DNA of 64,000 nt from Cruorifilaria tuberocauda (Eukaryota > Nematoda > Chromadorea > Rhabditida > Onchocercidae): positions 1 through 64,000 of the forward strand of contig JABVXU010000075.1 of the NCBI GenBank assembly GCA_013365365.1, read 5' to 3'. Positions 27,501 through 57,956 of the stretch are shown piece after piece. Under the pieces are notes generated by a model. That model searched no databases. It worked only from the letters and a program-made list of their open reading frames with translations, and had not been told where the DNA came from. Positions within the stretch are counted from its first letter, which is position 1. Each line of letters starts with the position of its first letter. Position numbers and translations under genes: made by a program.

Positions 27501-30500
27501 TGTTTCAATTTTTGAGGAATAAACTGTGGATATTTGATATGAATTTAGGTGAAATGCGGTTGAAGATGCAGATAACCTTGTATATCATTTTCAGAAATTC
27601 GCTCCCAATTAAACGAGCAATTGCGTTGCTTGGAAACTCGAACAGAAGCTCAAGTAAGTTACATCTGTTATTTTCTGCATAATTTCAATATTTTATCAAG
27701 TGTTTAGTTGTGTTTATTCTTTTTAGAAGTGTGGCATCGTAATAAGCTATCATGAATTGAATCCATCTTTGATTAATTGAGGTAAGGGGAAGGGGGCTCT
27801 CATGCTTATTTTTAAAATTTGCATGAAGAATGTTTATTGCAGACTGCTATTTTATTGGAACTAAATGATTACTATCGGAAAAAGGCGGAACTTGACAGCG
27901 AGTATGGGAAGCAGCTCGAAAAACTTGCAAAAAATATTATGCAAAAACATAAAAATGAGCGATATAAGTAGGTTTATTTTATTTATTTTTACAGATTACC
28001 AAGGTTTTGATAAAAGAAGCGTATTCTAAATAATACATTTGTAATATGGCAATATGCAAGAATATGCACGTTTCGATTGTCTTGGCTTAGTTTTATTTCT
28101 TGTATTTTATTGTAGTTCCTCTTTTTTTGTAAGAAGTAAAACAGAGTTAGAAAAGATATTTGCGAAACTGATAGAGGTAAAAAGAGATTACCGAACTTTA
28201 GGTGTTGTATATTGACGCTTATTTGTAAAAAATTCTTATTAGCAAAAAACTGCATAGAATATTTCATTTTACAATTAAACAAATAATTTTGTTGCTTAAA
28301 TAATCTAGATCGACGGATCAATATGAAGTTGATTGAAAAATTAGTTTGGAAATCAAGTAATTAACTATTGTAAGAAGGTATATTATTATTAATCATAAAA
28401 TATATTATATTATAAGGTATATTATACTTATTATATTAAAGTATATTATATTAACTATTATAAAATTACAAAAAGGTAGTATGTTGAAACAAGCAAGTTA
28501 TAAGTAGTGAATGTGGGATACACGGCAAACATCTATAAACAATGAACCAGAGATTTTTCTATGCCAGAATTTCATTCACATTTAAAATGTTGATAAAACC
28601 AATTAAACGAGAAACATTTGCGGGAATGCAAATTTAGCTAGATAAGATGAATATGGTGGTAGAAACGCTGATTTAGAATAGAATTTTAATGTGACACCAA
28701 CAACATTTTTAGTAATCGAAAAATTAGGAAAAATAAAAGTTTCCCTCTTTCTAAAAAAAAGTCCAATACGAAGGTAGGTCTATAACTGGTTATCACAACA
28801 TGTTATATCCTTTTTTTTTAATCACAATGAGACTTATTTTTTACTTCTGTGGAGTTTTCAGACGTGATACTTGGGCTTTACATTCAACCTGCGGATTATG
28901 GCAGCAACTGGTAGATCAGACGAAGGAGGAAGCTAAGCAGAAGTTAGCTTTGGCTGATTTATATGCTGCCCGTCTTACAGTACTGATTGCACAGAGGGCG
29001 GATGATTTACAGCGTATTTCACGAAAAGTAAGATTTTTCCTATGCCAAAATTATTTATGCAAGTGTGCAAAAAATGTGTATTGTTACATGCAGGACTGCA
29101 AATATGCAACTAAATACCTATTTTCAAATAGTTATTCTGATGCTAGATATTAGCTTTTATATTTTATGATAAAAGTTTATATCATTAGGTTGTCTTTGAT
29201 AATGAAAAATAATGAATGTTAATGCATGGAATACAATATATTGATACATTAATAAATTTATCCTAACCATCAAATTGCTGAGCCAGATGCAATGGAATAA
29301 GTCAGTTTGATGGTTAGGACTCAACGATTGTTTATTTTAGTGTATTTTTATTTGGGCTTTCTTTTTTGCATAATATAATAACACAGAGGCTATGCTCCCA
29401 TCTCATACTATTGCACTCTGTACAATACTCAATTATGAAAATGGGAGTCATTTTTTTTTCAGTGAAATGTACCTTCCTGATATATCTCTTCTCTTTGCTA
29501 CTGATGCCTTTTCTCATTCCATTGACATGCTTTGAACACTCCAAACAAGTTATTCTGCTCAGATCGCTTTTTACCTCAACCATTCTCTATTTACGATATT
29601 GTCCAGCTTATCATCTTCATAGGAATTTGTGGAAGATGTGTTAAGTTCTTCACATTGTTTTGTCATAATTTTCATCATACTGTGAAACAGGCCATAACCT
29701 CGTATTTTGTATGTTGTTAACGATCATTTCATCATTTGTTTCTGGGATTGTTTAGGTTATTTCTATTCACATTTTTACATTAGTGTTGAGGAGGAAAGAC
29801 CATTTCACTTTAGTATTTGCACGATGACTTTTAATTGTCATGAATGATTCTCCAAAAATATGATTTAAAACTTCTTTACACTTGGAATACTGTTAATTTT
29901 AAAATACATCTTAATTGATACCGCTCTTGTTTTGTTCGCAAACCAAGGAATTATATGTTTCTCACAATTTGTCATCTCAAAAATATGATTCAAAGTTATC
30001 CTAATCCTTCTGTTAAAATTACAAATTAGAGTTGCAGTGTCGCGAAATAGGAGCACTCGCTCACGGTGAAATATGTCGGGTGCTAAACGAACTGCATACT
30101 GCCATGAGAACGTATCAGGTATGTTACTATTTTGATTTCGAACTGTATGTTTGACTAGCTTTAAACAGCATTATCCTAGATTGTAGATATTGTCCCACTT
30201 TCCGAAATTTTATCATTAATACATTGATCCACAGGATTATGCATAATGCGTTGTGATTATTAATATGAGTTCTCTTATCAGGAATAGTAATTTACTTTTT
30301 GCAGCTTAGCTTCCTTGAATGTTCAGCTGTAGAAAGCAAATTTCGCCAAGTTGAAGAAAATAAGGCGAAGTATGAGGAGAATAATCCAACTAAGCTGGGT
30401 GTTACTCGTAAACATCGATGCTTGGCAAAGCTTTATAATAAGGTAAACTTTAACTGATAAGAATTTAGTAAGTTCCAATCACTCAATTTACTTTTTTTTT

Positions 30501-33500
30501 ATTTTCTGAAATATATTTTCAGAGGTTGGAAAAACACAACACGGTGAAATTGAAATGTTTAAAGGCTAGAAATGAGTATCTGTTATGTGTGCAGGCAGCG
30601 AATGCCGCTTTGCATAAGTATTTTGCTGATGACCTTTCTGATCTCATTGATGTACGTTTTGCACCATTTTAATGAGAAGTGTTAGTAATCCAGTAATTAG
30701 TTGGCAGTAGTTATGTTATTTTATTTCATCTCAAGTAAAGGGATTGTTATATTGTAACTTACCAGAAATTCATTCAGTGCATGGATCTTGGTATGGATCA
30801 GTGGTTACGAGGTTTTATTAATTGTACAGTCACGGCGCGGAAAGATATATGTCAGAAAGAAATGGATGCTTTGGCAGAGCTTTGCGGATTTAAGGAATCA
30901 CTTGATTCGAAAATGGATAAGCAACGATTTATTGAGGCAAACCATGCGACTTTCATGTTACCAAAACGATTCGAATTCAGGTGAGTATTTGTCGAGTTTT
31001 TGAATCTCCAAATTCGGTGAAATCTGTATCAATTCCGTTTAGGTCTATGTTTCGCAAAGTTTTCATAAGTTTATTTCAAATCAAATTGGATTGAGTTATA
31101 TTGGATTGAAAATCATATTGGATTGAGTTATTCTTTTTTATGTAATTTCAAAGTAAAGGTTTTCAGAGGACAGCTTGGTGACACAATATCTACGGTAAGT
31201 GCGACCAATATCGTCGCAGAAGAACTGCAACAGCGACATTTGCAGATCGAACGGAGGCTTGCTAATGTGAGGTATTTAGTTTTTTGAATCAATGTTCGCT
31301 TCATTTTTACCATTTAGAATCCTAAAAGAGGTTGTTTGGAAGTTTGTTTGTGTTATGACTTATGGTTCTTTACTAATGTATTATTTCTGCCTCGTTCCAG
31401 TTCCATATTCTAGCTTTTTTTGCGAAAGAAATTGATTAGCAAAACCTTCGTTTTTGTACCGAATGATTTTTATTTTTAAGAATTGAATCCGAAGAAATAT
31501 GGAAAACTTTGGAGTCCACAGAAAAGGCGGTTGCTGAACGTTTCGTGGAGGCGATGGCTATTTCGGTTGCAGCCACCGAAGTCCCAAGTGATGTGCCACA
31601 TGAGGATTGTAATGATGCAAATATTTACAACTTTAAGAATAGAATAAATGCTAACGAATTATATGACTTTTATCTCGGGGTCAGTCTAATTTTTTTTTTT
31701 GATTTCAATTTGGAACTCTAATTTTATTGTTTTATCTAACTTTAGGTAATTGATTTTGACAAATCTGGCTTCGGTATTTTTTTTTCAGAAATTCAGTCAT
31801 TATATGCTAAACAGTAACTTAATTGAACGTCTGGAAGCACGAGCAAATGGAATTGCTTCAGCTTTGAACGGGTATTCTAACAAAAGTTTTGATGGTGGGA
31901 CCGTCTCTGCTAATGTTCTTTCCCCTAACTCTTTTTACCGTACGTTTTTAAAATTTCTTCATTTTTAACTAAAGAACGCTCTGCTTAGTTTAGAGTCTTT
32001 TTGATATTGTTTATTTCCTCTTTTAGATGATCTTGTGGGTATTGCTCAGAAAAAAGAATAAGTTTTCAGGAGATGGAGATGATGGCGAAGCCTTTCCTTC
32101 TACTTGTAATCGTGCCAAAAAAAGAATTGGCAATGGTTTACTCTCTGACGGTATTAGGCGGCCGAAGCTCTTTGGCGGTAGTTTGGATGAATACGTTGAA
32201 GCCACAGGCGAAACAATACCTCTCATTATAATTTCTACTGTTCGGTTGGTAGCAGTATATTGTCAAGCCATACTGTTCTAATTATTCTTCAGTGAATTCG
32301 TTATCGGAATCTTTTCAAATATTTCCCTCTTTTACAATGAAAAAAATTTGGTAGTTTTTTTACAGTGTATTATCCCAATTTGCTCTGCATCATCAAGGAA
32401 TATTCCGTATATCAGGCTCACAGATTGAAATTAATATATTTCGAGAAGCGTTTGAGAAAGGTAACAACACATTCAATAAATGTTTTAACATTGTTTAAAT
32501 TTAAAATTTTTTCTTCTTTCTTATATCATGTCCGCTGACCATACAAAAATTAGAAACACGTTAGTGCTATTGTTATAGGTGAAGACCCACTGCGACATGT
32601 TGTTGATGCTACGGATGTCAATTCAATTGCGGGTGTTTTGAAACTTTACTTACGTGAACTTCGTGAATCCCTTTTTCCTATATTTCTCTTTGATCAGTTG
32701 ACAGAATGTGCAAAATGTTCAAATGCTGATGAATTCGTTAAACAGGTTTCCTTTTTCACTTTATAAATGTGTTGTTCAAAAAATTTCAAATGTTTTTACT
32801 TCTCTTCACTACATAGCTTTAGATTTTTGGAGTGCTTTAATCTTTCACTTTTTTAAATGATATTGTTCCAAATGATATTATATTTTCAACGAAATTTCTG
32901 TACGCTTTAGGTTGCTCCACTAATCCAGAAATTATCACAACCCACTCAGCTCGTATTACGATATCTTTTCGCGTTTCTCAATCATCTCAGTGAATTTAGC
33001 GATGAAAATATGATGGATCCATACAATCTTGCCATCTGCTTCGGACCTACACTTCTTCCTATTCCAGAAGGAAAAGATCAGGTTCTAAAAAAAAAATTGC
33101 GTTTTTCGTCATATATTGTTAATTATCCTTCGCAAAATCTGATTTCTATCAGTACAAGCACGATGGAGTTAGCCACAAAAAGTCGTTCAGGAGCTCCAAC
33201 CTTTCGATCTCTCCCAACACAGTATTTCGTTGGCATCCAATGATAGCTCATTTGACGATTGGAATCTAAATTTAATAACATCGAAGGAAAAAAAAAGTCA
33301 AAATTTCATCTTGCCTTTCTGACCGGTTTCTGCGACAGGTTGGCTTCTATCCACTCCGGAACCAAGAACAGAAGTCACATTCTTTTTCTTTCGTCGTTCA
33401 TCGTCAAATGATATCGTTCGACTTCTCTCCCAAAGGAGAAGTATTCTTATTTTACGAAAATGTGCCGACAGGTTGGCGTGCCTGATCTCTACATGCATTT

Positions 33501-35524
33501 GAATCCTGCTTGTGCTAACATCCCAGTAGATAGCATGGGTGATCTCTGCGGTTTTCTAAAAAGGTTCTGCGGTTATCTAAAAAAAATTTTCAAATCAAGG
33601 TTTATGAAGTTTTTCTTGGTATATCTCTATTGAAAAGTCAATATTTCAGGTCTTTTACCATAATTTTGTAAACGAGCTTGTGAAAAATTTGATTGTTTAT
33701 CATGAGCAAATTTTTCCTGCAGTGTTACCTGGTCCGCGATATGAGAAATATCTTATTGAATCCGAACAAGCACTTTTTATTGACGAGCAGTAAGTAATTG
33801 CTTTGTTGTTCATGCAAAATTTTAGTTTTCAATAAATAAAGATCAAATTCATTGCTCTGTTCTGTTCACATCTTGTAAATAAGACTTTAAGTAATATTAT
33901 ATTTCTTTTTTGAATTTTTTTTTTCTAGAGAAAGTGCCATTAGTGGTGATGAAGAAACAGTGACAACACCGGTTTTTGATTGTTCAAACGTGATGACCGG
34001 ACTTAAAGAATCTGCGATGGCTTCATTTTGGAATGCTGGTGCTGCTAAGGAAGTGCTTTCGGCGGTTTCGAATACCGCTGCATATGCATTATACAATTTT
34101 CCAAAAAATACTGTTACTTCGAATGACGAAAATCTCGTGGTGTCAAACCTCTCTGATAATTCTGCGTACGATATTACTTTGTAATGTATTTATGTTGCGT
34201 TTATTGGGTCCACTGCAGAATTTATGGTAGGCTGAAACTTAATTTTAAATTTCCACAACAAGACAACAGATACTAGGTAATATTTGAATAATGTTATTCC
34301 CGAGTTCAAGGTTTTTGAAATAGATATGAAACTTAGTTTTAACACGCAGTGTTTTAGGTTGTCAGCAAAATTAATGCCAGAATCTGACAGTAACATCATA
34401 AAGCATTTTGAAAGTGGTAATAATATGATGGCGACACATGGCCGAAATTTTTCCTTGGTGAATAACAGTAAAATTCCTTCGAGCGAGGTACGTCCAGATT
34501 TATTTCAAATTCTCAGTGAAAAACCTTAAAGATTTTAATTTCTGGATATCTTATTTATTTACTAAGATTGGTGCGGAGAATACTTTTTTGCTATAATTGT
34601 TTTCTAAAATGTTTGTCTGCAAGTGATTCATAAAACTAATCTTGTGTATGTAACAGTTTCAAAGATTGAAATTCAGGTGACACCTGTCTTATCATTAGTC
34701 CTGTCATCCATAAATTTAGAACAGAAGTTCTGCAATGCATGAGCGGGGATGACATTTGTTTAAAGAAGTAGACAATGTTTTTTCTTAATAGTTGTTATAA
34801 ATATTGTAAATTCTTCGCAGAAACGAAAGCAGGAACAAATTTGGTCTCGCCGAGGTGTGAGTTCACTACGTGAGCAACTACATCATAACAGAGTACAACA
34901 GCAAAAGGCTTTTACCAGTGATAAGTTGGTTTTTTTTGAAGTATTCTTTATTCAGGTGACAGATTCTTTGCTCTGAGAAGTCGTGAAGCTTTTTTTTTCA
35001 GTTTTTCAATAATGGATTTGCAGATTTAAAGTTTATCCAGTTATTTAATTTCAGGTTACCATCGTCATCATCTTTAGATGCTATCATTTTTGATAATCGT
35101 TTCGATGGAGTGATTTTTGGAAATAAAATATCAGCAGTTGGTAACGAAAGTTCTATCAGAAAAACAGTATTATTCTTTCTTCCATCTTATCGTTCTCCGA
35201 AAATACTGTATAGGAATAGATAAAAATAGACCACTGTTCTATACTTCTAATGGTTTTTTCCCTGTTTAGCATATAATACGAAAGGATATCTTTCTCACTG
35301 ATAGCTTGTTCAGTTTTTGTATAGCTGTAATGGTATATTTATTTCAGAAGTTGGAAAGTTCTGGATTATTTACTATTTTTTACTTGGTGATTTTTAGTTC
35401 ATTTCACTTTTTGTTCTAGATATTTCAAGAGAAGCTGCGAAGTATGGAGCCAGATTTGGTTCGTTCTCTTCCACATGATATGATTACTGCCAAATCAGAG
35501 CAATCTCCAGGAAATATCCAGTAG
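24508..35524 (+). CDS. srgp-1: Slit-Robo GTPase-activating protein (F-BAR + RhoGAP)
   Basis: Membrane-bending Rac/Rho GAP at cell junctions and migrating cells (family role). About 21 exons join in phase to roughly 958 residues. Exon 1 (24508-24607) ends HNFEHLVK and splices over ~3 kb to EIRSQLNEQLRCLE (27595-27653), matching the start of the vertebrate srGAP F-BAR. The F-BAR continues with YYRKKAELDSEYGKQLEKLA (exon 3) and WALHSTCGLWQQLVDQTKEE (exon 4), through 31679. The RhoGAP domain starts near LFGGSLDEYVEATGETIPL (exon 32070-32244) and holds the arginine-finger loop HHQGIFRISGSQ (exon 32366-32460), then VLKLYLRELRESLFP and DENMMDPYNLAICFGPTLLP. The C-terminal ~200 residues are polar, with a basic Gln-rich stretch; no SH3 domain is visible, unlike vertebrate srGAPs. 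The last exon from 35420 can be read in two frames, ending at 35524 or 35478. Confidence 0.92.
25368..25482 (+). repeat. pyrimidine tract followed by purine tract
   Basis: About 30 bases rich in CTCTC (25372-25392 region) are followed, after a short AT spacer, by about 100 bases almost entirely A and G (AGAGAAAAAG, GAAAGAGAGA, GGGGAGAGG). The two halves are imperfectly complementary, so hairpin or triplex structure is possible. Composition is seen; structure is inferred. Confidence 0.5.
26911..26974 (+). CDS. srgp-1: candidate alternative first exon of srgp-1
   Basis: An ATG at 26911 opens 21 codons (MVRTVLCAANSRTVEQIVDM...) ending exactly at a consensus donor, AGCA|GTAAGT. The exon leaves one base over, the same phase that the accepted exon 1 leaves, so it could splice to 27595 and give ...DMSKIRSQL. 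No upstream acceptor or promoter can be assigned. It may be a real internal-promoter start or chance. Confidence 0.25.
28378..28465 (+). repeat. TATATTA-rich degenerate repeat in an srgp-1 intron
   Basis: The words TATATTATATTA and TATTATA recur several times in about 90 bases of almost pure A+T. The tract lies in the ~0.9 kb intron between exons 3 and 4. It is simple-sequence DNA. Confidence 0.6.
31085..31132 (+). repeat. short ATTGGATTGA repeats in an srgp-1 intron
   Basis: ATTGGATTGA occurs three times within about 50 bases, twice followed by GTTAT. This lies in the intron between 30980 and 31167. It looks like local slippage or duplication, with no function suggested. Confidence 0.7.
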
Positions 35525-36141
35525 TGGACTTCCATTTTGAGCGAGAAGAAATGCATCTTTCTGTCGCTGATCAGCTGTATTAATTATATAATTCCTATTT
35601 AATGCCTTTCTCTATGACGTCTTCGTTTGAAAACATCTTAATGAAGCGATTATACCACAAGTGTTTTTAAAAGTTATAATTGTAGAATTTCATGATACTA
35701 AACAATTTATGCACGTGACTTGAGGACTTTCAGTCATTTCATGATACTAAACATAAAAAAATTCCATTGCGCAGTGTAATATCCATCTGATTTAATACGA
35801 AACAGATCCGTTGCATGCTTGTTGAAATGCGAATTTCTGATTTGTTATTTTTCATCTTGCCATTTTTTCTTCATATATTTATATATGTTATCGAAAGACA
35901 AATAAGAAATCATATACATCGAGAAATATTTTCTGATGGGTATTCCTCCAATGACCAATATTTTTTCAAGTTGACGGAGAAAAACTCGTCAAAGTGAACT
36001 AGCATTTGAACCAGGAAAGAATTGTCAGAATATAAGATGCTAGTCCGTGATCGCTAACACTCTATGTATGGATGTTTTACAATTTTCCAATGATAGAAGC
36101 GACGGTTGACTGTTACTGCATATTTAATGTTCCAGATTTGA
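35525..36141. other. short intergenic region between srgp-1 and the OXLD1-like gene
   Basis: About 0.6 kb. An 18-base word, ATTTCATGATACTAAACA, occurs at 35687-35704 and again at 35736-35753. The region ends in TTAATGTTCCAG (36124-36135), a likely trans-splice acceptor 6 bases before the next ATG. The short spacing allows for an operon with srgp-1 but does not show it. Confidence 0.5.
36124..36135 (+). other. probable spliced-leader acceptor of the OXLD1-like gene
   Basis: TTAATGTTCCAG ends 6 bases before the ATG at 36142. The downstream gene is a single exon, so the acceptor has no cis-splicing role in coding sequence. That makes trans-splicing, or a 5' UTR intron, the likely use. Confidence 0.5.
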
Positions 36142-36534
36142 ATGCAAAGGGTCCTGATGGTTGCTAATAAAAAACGTCTAATATCCTATTTTTGTGTGCG
36201 TCAGGCAGTGGATACAAAGGCGAATTATAATAAAGGATCGAAATCGGAAGATAAACTACTTGAATCTGAATTCATGACAACATCCTCTCGGATTAAAATT
36301 ATTCCTGGGGAAACAGTCCATCAGTCGTGTGCTCCTGAACCTCCGGACCCTTCGATGTGTTGCGGGTCTGGATGCGCAAATTGTGTTTGGACTGAATATG
36401 CTACCGAATTAATGCGCTACCATAACGACTGTCCTTCTCATGCAATTTTGAATGAAATTGACAGAGTAGTCTCAAATATTGGCCTTCGAGAATTCGTTAA
36501 AGCAGAAATCCGCGCACGTGCCAAATGTCAGTGA
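36142..36534 (+). CDS. OXLD1: oxidoreductase-like (OXLD1) small mitochondrial protein
   Basis: Single-exon gene of 130 residues. The conserved oxidoreductase-like N-terminal motif (Pfam 'Oxidored-like') is seen as PEPPDPSMCCGSGC followed by ANCVWTEYATEL, with cysteines at 73, 74, 78 and 81. The CC-x3-C-x2-C-VW pattern is diagnostic. The first 30 residues are basic and hydroxylated with few acids (MQRVLMVANKKRLISYF...), as expected of a mitochondrial presequence. The biochemical role of the family is poorly defined; in mammals and yeast the related proteins are mitochondrial. The C-terminal ~40 residues (AILNEIDRVVSNIGLREFV) look helical. The gene sits 0.6 kb after srgp-1 on the same strand. 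No frameshift or missing cysteine is seen. Confidence 0.85.
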   Translation: MQRVLMVANKKRLISYFCVRQAVDTKANYNKGSKSEDKLLESEFMTTSSRIKIIPGETVHQSCAPEPPDPSMCCGSGCANCVWTEYATELMRYHNDCPSHAILNEIDRVVSNIGLREFVKAEIRARAKCQ

Positions 36535-39437
36535 TATAAGTAGGCTATTACTTATTTTAGATTTCTGCTTTTTCCAGATCTATAAACCCCATTAAATTCA
36601 TAATCCTCTAACGCTTGTTTCATTCAAAAATGAAGTGTGGAACTTGGTTGTTCAGTTTCGCTGCCTTGTTGCTTTATATTTTTTTTATTTTATACAAATT
36701 TATTTGCAGCGTTGATTTAAATAGTTGTTTTTAATTGTAATACATCGCATGCATTAATTATTTCAAGTCGAATATTATCCAGAAACATTATCCAGAAATT
36801 TGGTTTTGCAGTATGCATATCTGGTTTCAAATAAGGTAACTATATTTTTTGACTTCGAAATATTGCATGCGAATTGGATCCAATAAGTAAAATAATTCTG
36901 ATCTAATTATTGAGTTAAATAGCTTTTTCTACATTATTTTTTGATGTGATCATTTCATCGCTATATCTAAACAGCTAGCCATGGTAGAGTACCAAGTTAT
37001 TTCATTTTAATGTTATTTTCACATCTTCCGTTGTTAATTTTCAGTTCTATCTGAGCAAAACTTTTCAAAGATAATTGTAAAAATCTGGCGTGAAGATAGT
37101 GATAACGATTTAGTACGTGTGCACAGTGGAAGAATTCACTGAAGCTTCTTGCAAGTATTTTGCTGTCAAATAACTAAAGCTAAGCACTTTCATCCATGAA
37201 CGGTGTAGTTATTGTGTGAATTAAATGAATAATTTAACAGCTTACATCGTCACCACTTTCAGGGAGTCTCTGTACCACACTGCATTGAAGAATCCAGATA
37301 GCTAACGATAATTAAAAGTCAAATCCGAATCCATAAAAAGCTTAACGGAATTTGGGTAATTTTAAGTTCGCCTTTTCTTATACATATTTCAATGTCTCTC
37401 CGAAATTCATAATACACTCCTTACCGTCCCGTCTATGTATTAGTAAACTATTTTTTTTGCAATCAAAAAACTAAATTCATTCAATGAAAAATTCTTATAT
37501 AAGTAACTAACTTTAATAGTATCATTCATTAAGCTTTCTAAAATATGAGAATCGTTAATGGATTTTGAAAAAATATTTTTATATATCTTAGAGCTCTTAA
37601 TTTTGAAACCTCATCTAGTGACTTCTGAAGTGATTTAGTTTCCAACAGTTCTTTCACTGAATCCTGTTAAAAAAAATTTTCACAAATCCAAATTTCAAGA
37701 TGGAAAGTAATATGTGTGTGATATGTCTGATATTTAAGATGAAATGGAATAAAGAATGAAATACATATTAGGAAATACAAATATTTCAACGAATCTTTAC
37801 GATCATCAGATCTATCAGAAGCTCGTCTGTTACTGCTAATAACTCCTCGCAGATAAAGCTGTGAACATGGCTACCTGAATATGATATTTTTTATTTTTTA
37901 AACGCTGGTCAATTATGCATCAAAAGTTTGAAACTGGGAATTAAGTGCAATTAATAAACTTAAGCAACAGCGCAGGGAAACTCAAAAGCAACAGTAATCT
38001 TTAAATAAATAGAACGAAACTTACGAGTTTATGGCACTGAAAAGAGGAATCATATATTTTTAAACAGAATATTGATTTAAGATCAACTGCAAATGGAAAT
38101 AACAGTTGATATGACTGAGTGTTAACGGAATGATGAATGAAGTCGTTCCTTTTATTCTATAAGTGGGTAAAGTGATGAAAATGAAACATTCAACCAGGTA
38201 ATTGTAATAAAATGAATGGTGTTCCAAAGTTCAAATTGACTTTGCTTCAAATTTTGGATGTAATGAAGCACTGGTTTCAAGGGTCTGAAGGAAAGATAGC
38301 ATTATGGAGAACTTGCATTCAGAAAGTCATCCTAAAAGCAATGTACTTATAAAGCCTTAAGAATTACGTATGGAAGAACTTCGACCTCTCCTGGTTTACT
38401 TGAACATGATGGAATCTGTTTAAGGTGTGGGGATATCCTTATTTTAAGCCACTGGTGTATAAAGGTTATAACTATGTCGAGTAAAGACACAGATACAAGA
38501 TTTAGTGAAAAGCGTATTCCTTGTTTGACTATTTATTGAAATGTGAATACATGACTTGCAAGTATTACTGAAACCAAATAAAAATAAGATACCGGAAAGT
38601 AGCTTGTAAGTATATTTCTTATTATACATGTACTCCCAGAGAGCTTCCTATTGCTAACATATTTAAAGTGGATGGACTTTTTTTACAGGTTTTATCTTAT
38701 TATTAAGAAGTTCTTTTCAGTAGTGCATTTTGGTGTTTCAGGTGAGATGGCATTTCGTAAATCTCTGATCAAAGACATATTTATAAAGTAAAAAAGGATG
38801 AGTAAGGTCCTTTCGGTGATGATCGGCAGTTTGAAAATAAAATAGAGTTGCAAATTTAAAATACAAAACTACCCAACCACTTCACCGGGTTATCTACAGA
38901 AAAACGTGAAAATCTCATAGGGGGCCGCGTTTTGTTTCAAGTGATTAGACGTAGGTTGAGATTATCTTGTTCGTCCGTTTCATAGTATTTAAACAAAATT
39001 TTATTGAACTGGAGGACGCATCTTTCCATGTGACTGACTTTTGACCACTCATTATTAGTTCATCGATCGTTTTTTTTGCTGGATTCCAGAGGGTAAGTGA
39101 CCCGTTGTCATTTGGAGAATATGCGACAGCAATGCATTTCCTAACTGAGTGATTCATTGAATTAGTAAGTTTCCTTTTCTTAGAAAGTGACTGTTTTTAT
39201 AGAAATTCGACCTCAACCATAATTAAACTATAATTTCAAAAATTAAAATAAGTATTTCAAGTGTGGCATATTTTTCTTGATACATGCCGAGAAGTCGCTC
39301 AATTGCATTTCTGGAAAATGTGTGCCACGATTGATAGTGATGAACAAATACCGAGGTCTCCATATAATCATCCACCAAATGCAAAATTGTCCTTCTCAAA
39401 ACATTTCGGTGTGGAAAAACTAATATTGTCTTGAAGG
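36535..39437. other. intergenic region upstream of wdfy-3
   Basis: About 2.9 kb, the longest gene-free stretch between genes in the window. Only short open frames on both strands (for example 38444-38629 and 38945-39157 on the minus strand), none recognised. A 12-base word ATTATCCAGAAA is repeated in tandem at 36774-36798. I looked for transposase-like motifs and terminal inverted repeats and saw none convincing. It may contain wdfy-3 control sequence or non-coding 5' exons. Confidence 0.45.

Positions 39438-57956
<18,519 letters not shown>

Larger units (their letters stand above)
24608..27594 (+). other. long first intron of srgp-1
   Basis: Nearly 3 kb of AT-rich sequence, the longest intron seen in the window. 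It contains a pyrimidine block followed by a purine block (25368-25482) and a candidate alternative first exon (26911-26974). Open frames of about 60-80 residues inside it (for example 25657-25848 and 26691-26942) show no family resemblance. Its length makes it a natural place for transcriptional control elements, but none can be named from sequence alone. Confidence 0.6.

Noticed and set aside
32027..32068. A mini-exon (ATGATCTTGTGG) before the srgp-1 exon at 32070.
   Set aside because: It would need a ~31-base intron. Direct splicing from 31939 to 32070 is in phase and simpler.
38945..39157. 70-codon minus-strand frame with a WD-repeat-like phrase (SLTLWNPAKK).
   Set aside because: Only a few residues resemble a WD repeat, with no continuation in neighbouring frames.
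38200..39430. Region upstream of wdfy-3 inspected as a possible degraded transposon.
   Set aside because: No transposase motif, terminal inverted repeat or target duplication could be made out on either strand.
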